31,327 nt of DNA from JAABTL01 sp964465355 (lineage in GTDB: Bacteria > Deinococcota > Deinococci > Deinococcales > Trueperaceae), in contig CAYXJZ010000031.1 in assembly GCA_964465355.1 (NCBI GenBank), positions 1 through 31,327 of the forward strand. The letters run 5' to 3'. Below the pieces are notes generated by a model that had not been told where the DNA came from, ran no database searches, and saw only the letters and a program-made list of their open reading frames with translations. Of the stretch, positions 12,682 through 19,456 are shown in pieces. A program made the position numbers and the translations under genes. How positions within the stretch are numbered: position 1 is the first letter of the stretch; each line of letters starts with the position of its first letter.

Positions 12682-14841
12682 TCAGACGCGGCCGTAGCTG
12701 AGGGCTTCTGCTGCGGGGCGTGCCTCAGCGAAGAGGAAGCCTTGGGCCTCCTCACAGGCGAAGGCCTGGAGGCGCCTGCGCTGGGCTTGCGTCTCCACGC
12801 CCTCGGCCACCACCGTCAAGCCTAAGCCACGACCGAGTGAGACGATGGCGCGCAGCATCTCGAGGTCGGCCGACACCGCTCCCTCGCCGACCCGGGCGAT
12901 GAAGCTCTGATCGATCTTGAGGGCGTCGAGGGGCAACTCACGCAGCAAGGAGAGGTTGATGTCGGCGACCCCGAAGTCGTCGAGGGAAAGGCGCACGCCC
13001 AGCCCGCGCAGCTCGCGCAGCTGGTCGGTCACGCGCTCGAGCACCCTGGTGCCCGTGCCTTCATGGATCTCGATCTCGATGAGCGCGGGGTGCAGGTCGA
13101 AGCGCGTGAGGGTGCGACGCACGCAACGCACCAGGTCGTCGCGCTCGAGGACGGCAGGGTTGACGTTCACAGCCACCCGACGCGGCTGGCCGGCGCGACG
13201 CCAGGCCGTCGCCTGCTCGGCAGCCCGGCTCAGCACCTGCTCGAAGAGGGCGTCCGACAGGCGAGCCTGCTCGAGGGCGGGCAGGAACTCACCAGGCAGC
13301 AGCAGGCCCCGCTCTGGGTGCTGCCAACGCACAAGCGCCTCGACGCTGGTGACCTCGCCGGTCGAGAGGCGAACGCGCGGCTGGTAGTGCAGCACGAAGC
13401 GGTCGTCGGTGAAGGCCGCGTGCAGCTCGCTCTCGAAGGCGCGGCGCTCGCGCGCCAGCTCGCCGACGCCGGTGTCATGGAAGCTGAAGCGGCCACCACC
13501 GTCGGCCTTGGCCTGTCGCAAGGCGGTCTCTGCCTCGCCACGCAGTTGGGCAGAGCGCGTGTGCGGGCCCCCGAGGGCGATGCCGGCCGAGGCTGAGAGC
13601 TCCACCCGCAGCGAGCCGTCGTCGAAGGGCCGGGCGACCCAGGCCAACAGCTTCTCCACCACCGGCAGCGCAGCCTCGGGCGAGGCAAGGTCGTCCAACA
13701 CCACGAGGAAGGAGGCGGGCCCCACCCTGGCCAGGGTGTCGGCCCGTCTCAGCGCCCGCTGCAGCCGCCTGGCGGCCTCGCGCACCAGGCGCTCGCCGCG
13801 CTCTGCGTCCATGTGATGGTGCACGAAGTCGAAGTGGTCGAGTTCGAGGGCCACCACGGCCGCTCGCTTGCCGTGGCGGCGGGCATGCCGGACGGCCTGC
13901 TGCACGCGGTCCTCGGCCACCTCGTTGGTGGGCAGACCGGTGCTCGCGTCCACCCCGCCGAGGCGCAGGTCGTCGCCTCGCTCACTGACCAGGCCGATCA
14001 CGCCGTGCAGGGCGACCACGCCGGCCTCCGGCGCGGCCCAACTCACCGCGGTGAAGTCCTCCACCTGCCGCAGTCGACCGTCGTGGCCTAGCAGTCGGTA
14101 GCGCTCGCGGCTGCTGCCACCCCCACTGCGCAGGGCCTCCCAGCGCTCACGCATGGCATCCTTGTCCTCCTCGGCCAGCCGTTCGAGCAGGCCATCGCCG
14201 AGGAGGTCGGTGGACGGCACGCCGAGCACCGAGCGGCAGGCCTCGGAGGCCCAGGTCACCTGGCAGCGGCCACGAGCATCGACCAGGGCGCCGTAGGCGA
14301 ACCAGGCGCTCTCGCCGCTGAGGGCGGAGACCAGTTCCCTGGCGGCGGCCTCGGCGCTACGGGCGTTGACCTGCTCGGTGACGTCACGCAGCACGGTCAC
14401 CAGGTGGCTGACCCGCGAGCGCCCGTCGCGCAAGGGGTGATGGCGCTGCTCGCACCAGAAGAGGCTGCCGTCGGCGCGGTAGTTGCGCAGGGTGACCACC
14501 ATCGCCTGGCCGTCACGCACGGCCTCCCTGGCCTCACGGACGGCGTCCTGGTCGGTGTCGTTGTGCAGCAGGAAACCGAGGTCACGGCCGAGGGCGACGT
14601 CGCTGGGGTAGCCGGTGAGGGCCTCGAAGCCCTCCGCCACGTGCACCAGCGGCAGGCCTACGCGGCGCAGGTCGGCGACGACGAAGGTCTCACCGGCCAG
14701 TAGCTCGGCCAGGGGGGCGACCAGTTCGCCGACGTCCTCATCCTCCGGGAAACCAGAGAGCACCCGTTCCCTGAGACGCGCCATCGCGGCGCGGTCTAGG
14801 TCGGTGGGTCCTGTGCTTCTCGCTCGTTCGAGTTCAGCCAT
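12682..14841 (-). CDS. PAS-PAS-(degenerate GGDEF)-EAL protein, likely c-di-GMP phosphodiesterase
   Basis: Soluble signalling protein of 719 residues. PAS domain 1 (about 45-160) has the look of a LOV domain: EGFEALTGYPSDVALGR, later NYRADGSLFW and LVTVLRDVTE, but the photoactive NCRFLQ motif is DLGFLL (87-92), without the cysteine. PAS domain 2 spans about 175-285. The GGDEF domain (about 295-455) has lost its active site: RVGPASF (372-378) replaces RxGGDEF. The EAL domain (about 465-719) has SVEALVRW (E501), DDFG (621-624), LKIDQSF (641-647) and VVAEGVET (677-684), so it may hydrolyse c-di-GMP. The usual EITES region reads EIHEG (591-595), and loop 6 (GVADINLS) is atypical. The ATG at 14841 is chosen by where the homologous sequence begins; there is no good ribosome site, and a GTG two codons earlier is an alternative. 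Confidence 0.9.
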   Translation of the reverse strand: MAELERARSTGPTDLDRAAMARLRERVLSGFPEDEDVGELVAPLAELLAGETFVVADLRRVGLPLVHVAEGFEALTGYPSDVALGRDLGFLLHNDTDQDAVREAREAVRDGQAMVVTLRNYRADGSLFWCEQRHHPLRDGRSRVSHLVTVLRDVTEQVNARSAEAAARELVSALSGESAWFAYGALVDARGRCQVTWASEACRSVLGVPSTDLLGDGLLERLAEEDKDAMRERWEALRSGGGSSRERYRLLGHDGRLRQVEDFTAVSWAAPEAGVVALHGVIGLVSERGDDLRLGGVDASTGLPTNEVAEDRVQQAVRHARRHGKRAAVVALELDHFDFVHHHMDAERGERLVREAARRLQRALRRADTLARVGPASFLVVLDDLASPEAALPVVEKLLAWVARPFDDGSLRVELSASAGIALGGPHTRSAQLRGEAETALRQAKADGGGRFSFHDTGVGELARERRAFESELHAAFTDDRFVLHYQPRVRLSTGEVTSVEALVRWQHPERGLLLPGEFLPALEQARLSDALFEQVLSRAAEQATAWRRAGQPRRVAVNVNPAVLERDDLVRCVRRTLTRFDLHPALIEIEIHEGTGTRVLERVTDQLRELRGLGVRLSLDDFGVADINLSLLRELPLDALKIDQSFIARVGEGAVSADLEMLRAIVSLGRGLGLTVVAEGVETQAQRRRLQAFACEEAQGFLFAEARPAAEALSYGRV

Positions 14842-15154
14842 GGTCACGGCGCGTGCAGGGCCACGACCTCGGCACGACGGCGATGAACCGACGCGACCTG
14901 CAGGCGTTCCCAAGAGGGGTTCCGTCTGGGTCCACCGGGCCTCCCAACCCGATGGAGACGAGACCTCCGTCCCACGCTCTTCCGCCGCGAAGGCTACCAC
15001 AGCTCCTTCGGGACCCGAGGTGAAGGATTCACATCCGTCCCGTCTCCGCCGCCTGCCGTTTCGCCTTGGCGATGCTTCCCTCGGTACGCCCAAGGACCTG
15101 AGGGCGGCGTTCGCGGTGATATCTTGCGCCGGTAGATCGATGGAGGAACCCAAC
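14842..15154. other. 313-nt divergent intergenic region between EAL gene and trxB
   Basis: No gene, tRNA or known riboswitch pattern is visible. Toward trxB it holds TATCTT (15120-15125) and GGAGG (15142-15146). Toward the EAL gene the only TANNNT box noticed is TAGCCT at 14996-14991, which would imply a leader near 140 nt. A weak hairpin (ccctcggt near 15079 with acctgaggg) lies upstream of the trxB -10. Both strands have open frames here, but they show no family resemblance. Confidence 0.6.
15120..15125 (+). promoter_or_regulatory. Probable -10 box (TATCTT) of trxB
   Basis: TATCTT would start transcription near 15132, leaving a leader of about 23 nt that contains GGAGG at 15142-15146, 8 nt before the GTG start at 15155. 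No -35 match is seen at 17 nt. Confidence 0.45.
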
Positions 15155-16111
15155 GTGGACCGAACCACCACCACTTGCGACCTGCTCGTCATCGGCGGCG
15201 GCCCCGCCGGCCTGACCGCCGGCATCTACGGCGGCCGCGCCCTGCTCGACGTGGTCGTCGTCGAGAAGGGCCTGCCGGGCGGGCAGATCGCCCAGACCGA
15301 GGACGTGGAGAACTACCCCGGTTTCGCCGAGCCCATCAGCGGCCCCGAGCTGGCCGACCGCATGGTCAAGCAGGCCGAGCGCTTCGGCGCCAAGATCGTC
15401 ATGGACGAGGTGCTCGGCCTCTCCCGCGAGGCTGACGGCTTCCGCGTGCGCGGCTTCGAGCGCGACTATCTGGCGCGGGCGGTCATCATCGCCACCGGCG
15501 CCAACCCCAGGCGCCTCGAGGTGCAGGGCGAGGACGAGTTCTATGGCCGCGGGGTGTCGACCTGCGCCACCTGCGACGGCTTCTTCTACCGCGGCAAGCA
15601 CGTGGTGGTGGTGGGCGGCGGCGACGCGGCGGTGGAGGAAGGCATGTTCCTCACCAAGTTCGCCGACACCGTGACCCTGATCCATCGGCGTGACCAGCTC
15701 AGGGCCAACATGGTGGCGCAGCAGCGCGCCTTCGCCAACCCCAAGATGCGTTTCGTCTGGAACACCGTGGTCGACGAGGTGTTGGGCGAGGACGGCCAGG
15801 TGCGCGGCGTGCGCGTGCGCGACGTCCACAGCGGGCAGTCCAGCGTCATCGAGGCCGACGGCGTGTTCATCTACGTCGGGCACGTGCCCAACACCGCCTA
15901 CCTGGAAGGCTCCGTTGCCCTCAACGGCCATGGCTACGTGGCCGTGCACGACGAGATCTACACCGATGTCGAAGGCGTGTTCGCGGCCGGCGACGTGGCC
16001 GACGAGGTCTACCGCCAGCTGTCGACCAGCGTGGGCGCGGGCACGAGGGCCGCCATGGCCGCCGAGCGTTGGCTGGCCGAGCACGCGCAGCAGGCGTTGG
16101 TCGCGGGCTGA
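15155..16111 (+). CDS. trxB: Thioredoxin reductase
   Basis: Flavoprotein that transfers electrons from NADPH through FAD to thioredoxin, in the cytoplasm. In the 318-residue product the FAD-binding GGGPAGL lies at 14-20, the redox-active CATC at C137/C140, the second dinucleotide motif VGGGDAAVEEG at 153-163, and HRRDQLRA at 177-184, whose arginines favour NADPH. The C-terminal FAD motif AAGDV follows. The start is GTG 15155, not the ATG at 15140, because that ATG lies within the sequence that supplies the GGAGG ribosome site (15142-15146, 8-nt spacer). It is divergent from the EAL gene and followed by two tandem hairpins. Confidence 0.95.
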   Translation: MDRTTTTCDLLVIGGGPAGLTAGIYGGRALLDVVVVEKGLPGGQIAQTEDVENYPGFAEPISGPELADRMVKQAERFGAKIVMDEVLGLSREADGFRVRGFERDYLARAVIIATGANPRRLEVQGEDEFYGRGVSTCATCDGFFYRGKHVVVVGGGDAAVEEGMFLTKFADTVTLIHRRDQLRANMVAQQRAFANPKMRFVWNTVVDEVLGEDGQVRGVRVRDVHSGQSSVIEADGVFIYVGHVPNTAYLEGSVALNGHGYVAVHDEIYTDVEGVFAAGDVADEVYRQLSTSVGAGTRAAMAAERWLAEHAQQALVAG

Positions 16112-16114
16112 CTG

Positions 16115-16139
16115 CGGCCTCGGCCTTCGGCCGAGGCCG
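16115..16139 (+). terminator. Strong GC hairpin after trxB
   Basis: An 11-bp perfect stem (16115-16125 with 16129-16139) with a ttc loop starts 3 nt after the trxB stop. There is no T-run behind it. The position and stability fit a terminator of trxB. Confidence 0.7.
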
Positions 16140-16141
16140 GT

Positions 16142-16175
16142 CGGTTGATGGGCGACTTGCGTCACCCATCAACCG
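16142..16175. terminator. Second hairpin between convergent trxB and SPOR genes
   Basis: A 15-bp stem with one mismatch (16142-16156 with 16161-16175; C16153 opposes A16164) and a 4-nt loop. It ends 7 nt from the stop of the minus-strand SPOR gene, so it can serve that gene, with the first hairpin serving trxB. There is no flanking T-run. Confidence 0.65.
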
Positions 16176-16182
16176 AAGTGCC

Positions 16183-17652
16183 TCAGCGCGGTAGGAAGTC
16201 GACCAGCACAAGGACGTCACCGTCCCTGACCAAGAGGTAGCTCCCGAAGCTCCATAGCGGCTCGCCGGCCACGGCGCGCCAGTTGGCGCCGTCGTCCATG
16301 GCGATGCGCACGAAGCCGTCGTCGGCGATGGCCGTCCAGTCGGCACCTTCGAGGACGCGGCCCGCCTGTGCCTCGGCAGGCACGGCCTCGCCCATGTCAC
16401 GCGGCGGCCACCACAGGTCGGAGGTGCCGGCCGCCGGTGGCGGGCCGGCAGGCAGGGCACGGGGATCGCCCAAGCCGCGCACGTCGCCGACGTCCCTGCC
16501 GCTGCGGTCGCTGACCTCCACCACCACGACCGCAGGCGGGGACTCGCGATCGGGCGCGTAGGTCACCTCTTCCACCACCGAAGCAGGCACCCCAACCCTG
16601 CCGGCCACCAGGGCGATGGTCGACCGGAGGAAGGCAGCACGCACCTCCTCGCCGTCCTGTTCCCAGGTAGGCGGCCACAACGACCGGTCGCGAAGGATGA
16701 GCAGACCGACCTCGGCCGGGCCGTCCATGGGCGCCAACTGCGGACCGAGCTCGGCGGGGACGGCGGCATCGGCCTCCCCAGCCTCCTCGTCGCCGGAAGG
16801 TTCACCGGCTTCGTCCTGTGCACCGTCCTCCGCGGAGGCGTCTTCGTCCACGGCTGCGCCGTCCTCGTCCGCCGGGTCCTCGCCAGGCGCCTCCTCCTCG
16901 GCTTCCGGCGCATCCTCGTCCGCCGGGTCCCCCTCGTCAGCCGGATCATCCTCCGGACCGGCATCGTCGACCGGGGGTGATCCCCCGTCCGGCGCCTCCT
17001 CCTCTTCTCCGGGCGCCACCGGCTCAGGCGTCCTGAGGTCGACGAAGGGCACGTCGGTCGGCGGCAGGCCTGGAGAGGCCGGCAGGACCGCCAGGGGCGC
17101 CAGCCACCAGGCCTGCAGGCTGCGCACCTCGTTGTCCTGCACCAGCAGGTAGGTCGCCTGTCGCATGCCAGCTAGGTCCTGCCAGCGCAGCGCCAGACCC
17201 TGAGGCCATGGCATCGCCCGCAGGTCGAAGGCCTCGCGGTCCACCTCGCCCTGCCACACCACCCTGGTGGCCAAGGGCATGTTGCCGATGGGGATGCCCT
17301 CTGCCAGGGCGGGCACCGGCCTCGATCCAGCCACCATCGGCATGGCCTCGGCGTAGCGAAGGGCGGCTGCGCGGTTGGCGAAGGCGCCCACCCTCACCCG
17401 GTAGACATCGCCGCCCTGGCCGCCGGTCGCGCGCTCGACGTAGGCCGGAAAGCCGTCACGCAGCATGCCGCGGGCGATCTCGAGGGCGCTGTCCTGATCG
17501 GACACCGCCACCACCTGGACGGTGTAGCCGATGCTCTGGCCGAAGGCCGAGCCGCCGACCAACAGCAACCACGGCAAGGCCAGCCAGGCCAGCCACGGCA
17601 AGGTCCTGCTGGCAGGGGCGCGCCCCAGGTGGTTGGCGGCTCCCGCCCTCAC
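16183..17652 (-). CDS. Secreted SPOR-domain protein with acidic linker
   Basis: 489-residue exported protein. A signal peptide with hydrophobic core at about 18-33 probably ends after AFG (38). A SPOR domain follows (41-107: IGYTVQVVAVSDQDSA to VYRVRVGAFANRAAALRYAEAM). SPOR domains bind denuded peptidoglycan glycan. Residues 209-300 are a low-complexity Glu/Asp/Pro/Ala stretch with DPADE repeated. The rest (300-489) is unassigned; its end (YLLVRDGDVLVLVDF) faintly echoes a segment near 168-190 (YLLVQDNEVRSLQAWW). The start is GTG 17652, one base after the ABC permease stop; the frame is open 18 codons further, but that part overlaps the permease and would spoil the signal peptide. Coupling to the transporter suggests a shared envelope role; the precise function is unknown. 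Confidence 0.8.
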   Translation of the reverse strand: MRAGAANHLGRAPASRTLPWLAWLALPWLLLVGGSAFGQSIGYTVQVVAVSDQDSALEIARGMLRDGFPAYVERATGGQGGDVYRVRVGAFANRAAALRYAEAMPMVAGSRPVPALAEGIPIGNMPLATRVVWQGEVDREAFDLRAMPWPQGLALRWQDLAGMRQATYLLVQDNEVRSLQAWWLAPLAVLPASPGLPPTDVPFVDLRTPEPVAPGEEEEAPDGGSPPVDDAGPEDDPADEGDPADEDAPEAEEEAPGEDPADEDGAAVDEDASAEDGAQDEAGEPSGDEEAGEADAAVPAELGPQLAPMDGPAEVGLLILRDRSLWPPTWEQDGEEVRAAFLRSTIALVAGRVGVPASVVEEVTYAPDRESPPAVVVVEVSDRSGRDVGDVRGLGDPRALPAGPPPAAGTSDLWWPPRDMGEAVPAEAQAGRVLEGADWTAIADDGFVRIAMDDGANWRAVAGEPLWSFGSYLLVRDGDVLVLVDFLPR

Positions 17653-17653
17653 C

Positions 17654-18427
17654 TCAGAAGTCCTTGCGTTCGAAGACGATGACCGCGAAGGCGGCGAAGG
17701 CCGCACAGTAGAAGGCGATGAGGGCCATCATCCAGCCCAGCTCGGAGGACGGCGCGAGGTAGGCGGACAGCTGATGGGTCAGCAGGTAGCGCGAGATGCC
17801 GGGGAACACCACCAGCAGTTGCATCACGATGAGGCTGGCCAGCGTCGCGAGGGCGCCGGCGGCAGCGTTCATGAACAAGACGGTGAACAGCATCGACAGG
17901 AGTGCGATGGGCAGCAGTGCGTAGGCGGCGAGCAGGAAAGCGCGAAGCACCTCCCCCACGGCCGATCCCGCCGCCATCATCCCGGTGCCGAGCAGGCCCT
18001 CACGCCCCAGCCCCGTACCACCGAAGAACTCGCCGTAGCCGAAGGGGGCGCCAGCCACCAGCGAGGCAAGCAGGAACCAGGCAAGGGCCAACAGCGGCAG
18101 GGCTGCAGCGACCGCCACCTTGGCGAGCAGCCACTGTGAACGCGTGACGGGACGCAGCAGGATGGTGGGCAGGGTGCCGTGCTGGATCTCCAGCCCCAGC
18201 AGCTCGGCGGCCGCGATGGCCACCAGCAGCGGCAGCAGGAACTCCATGCTGGAGCGCAGCGCAAGGGCAGGGACCTGGAAGCCGCTGACGATGAAGAAGC
18301 CGTAGACGTCGAAGATGCCAGGCGCGTAGGCCCATAGCAAGGGGAACACCGCCAGGACGATCATGCCGAAGCGCACGCTGGAGAGCCGCCACAGCTTGCC
18401 CAGTTCCATCCGCAGCAGCGCCGCCAT
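17654..18427 (-). CDS. ABC-2 type transporter permease
   Basis: Integral membrane protein (257 residues) with about six hydrophobic segments, at roughly 22-36, 60-78, 102-127, 158-182, 188-215 and 232-250. It is the membrane partner of the ATPase encoded just upstream. The block LEIQHGTLPTILLRPVTRSQWLLAK (from about residue 79) is typical of ABC-2 exporters of the NatB/bacitracin type. The ATG at 18427 overlaps the ATPase stop as TGATG, with GAGGAG a few bases upstream; TTG 18430 is an alternative one codon earlier. The substrate is not evident: drug, ion, lipid or peptide export are all possible. Confidence 0.87.
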   Translation of the reverse strand: MAALLRMELGKLWRLSSVRFGMIVLAVFPLLWAYAPGIFDVYGFFIVSGFQVPALALRSSMEFLLPLLVAIAAAELLGLEIQHGTLPTILLRPVTRSQWLLAKVAVAAALPLLALAWFLLASLVAGAPFGYGEFFGGTGLGREGLLGTGMMAAGSAVGEVLRAFLLAAYALLPIALLSMLFTVLFMNAAAGALATLASLIVMQLLVVFPGISRYLLTHQLSAYLAPSSELGWMMALIAFYCAAFAAFAVIVFERKDF

Positions 18428-19401
18428 CAAGGCTCCTCGCGCTCGGGGGCGAGGGAGAGGCCGGGCTCGACCATGCTGCGCCTCGCACGCTCGGCCGCGA
18501 CACGCTCGCGGTAGTGGGCGCGCAGGTCGAAGATGTCACGACCCAGCTCGCTCAGGTCGATGCCTGCGCCGACCAGGGTGGGGGCCAGCCTGGCCACCTC
18601 GTGGTCCTCGCGCAGGGCCACGATGACCTCGTCGCCCCGCCCCTTGGCTTCGCGCACCCAGGGTTGGGTGCGGAGCAGGGCGATGGCAGCAGGCACGTCC
18701 GACACGCGCGCGCGGAAGCGCGTGCGGCGGTCGCGCAGGTCGACGCTGTCGATGAGCATGCCCTCTTCCATGAGGCCGACGTGGTGGCAGTAGGCCACCA
18801 CCTCGTCCAAGTGATGGGTGGACAGCAGCACGGCGGTGCCGTCGGCGGCAGCCTCACGCAGGACGGCGTGCACCAGATGCAAGGAAAGAGGGTCCATGCC
18901 GCTGGCAGGCTCATCGAGCACCAGCACCTCGGGCTTGGTCAGCAAGGCGGCCGCCACCCCGAGTCGCTGCCGCATGCCAAGCGAGTAGACACCCACCGGG
19001 CGGTCGGCGGCGGCCGTGAGCTCCATGCGCCGCAGCATCTCGCCGATGCGCGACTCGGGCACGCCCCCCACCAGCCGCGCATGCAACCGCAGGTTCTTGC
19101 GCCCGCTCAGGTAGGGGTAGAAGGCGGCAGGCGCCTCCACCACCGCACCGAGGCGGCGACGCACAGACGGCTTCTCGTGGGGATCCTCGCCCAGCATGCG
19201 CACGGTGCCTGAGGTGGGAAAGGCAAGGCCTGACACCAGTCGAATGACCGTGGTCTTGCCTGCGCCGTTGGGACCCACCAAGGCATAGACCTCGCCACGA
19301 TGAACGCGGAAGGTCAGATCGCGGACGACCGGCCGCTGACCGTAACGCTTCGTTAGGCGAACGGTCTCGATGGCGGGGGGTGAGTTCGCTGCGTCATCCA
19401 T
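18427..19401 (-). CDS. ABC transporter ATP-binding protein
   Basis: Nucleotide-binding subunit (324 residues) for the adjacent permease. Walker A is GPNGAGKTT (43-51). The signature is YSLGMRQRL (139-147), the variant typical of ABC-2 exporters. Walker B is LVLDEP (160-165), followed by GMDP and the STHHLDE switch histidine (194-200). The region after about 215 is the usual C-terminal regulatory extension of this subfamily (compare BcrA/NatA). The ATG at 19401 is chosen because homologous sequence starts there; upstream, TACGCT at 19423-19418 could be a -10 giving a leader near 10 nt. It lies 55 nt downstream of the kinase gene, so it may also be transcribed from further upstream. Confidence 0.9.
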   Translation of the reverse strand: MDDAANSPPAIETVRLTKRYGQRPVVRDLTFRVHRGEVYALVGPNGAGKTTVIRLVSGLAFPTSGTVRMLGEDPHEKPSVRRRLGAVVEAPAAFYPYLSGRKNLRLHARLVGGVPESRIGEMLRRMELTAAADRPVGVYSLGMRQRLGVAAALLTKPEVLVLDEPASGMDPLSLHLVHAVLREAAADGTAVLLSTHHLDEVVAYCHHVGLMEEGMLIDSVDLRDRRTRFRARVSDVPAAIALLRTQPWVREAKGRGDEVIVALREDHEVARLAPTLVGAGIDLSELGRDIFDLRAHYRERVAAERARRSMVEPGLSLAPEREEP

Positions 19402-19417
19402 GTGACTCTCGAGCACG

Positions 19418-19423
19418 AGCGTA
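19418..19423 (-). promoter_or_regulatory. Possible -10 box (TACGCT) upstream of ABC ATPase gene
   Basis: TANNNT match on the minus strand, 16 nt before the ATG at 19401. It would give a short leader. No -35 is seen and the motif is short, so this is weak. Confidence 0.28.
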
Positions 19424-19456
19424 CACGCCCCGGGGATGAGCTGGGGATGGCATCGT

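Noticed and set aside
14842..15154. c-di-GMP or other riboswitch in the long divergent gap
   Set aside because: I looked for conserved core sequences on both strands and saw none; only weak hairpins are present.
14842..15225. N-terminal extension of the EAL protein by 128 codons
   Set aside because: It would cross the trxB promoter and start codon region; composition is unlike protein, and the PAS-containing protein begins naturally at 14841.
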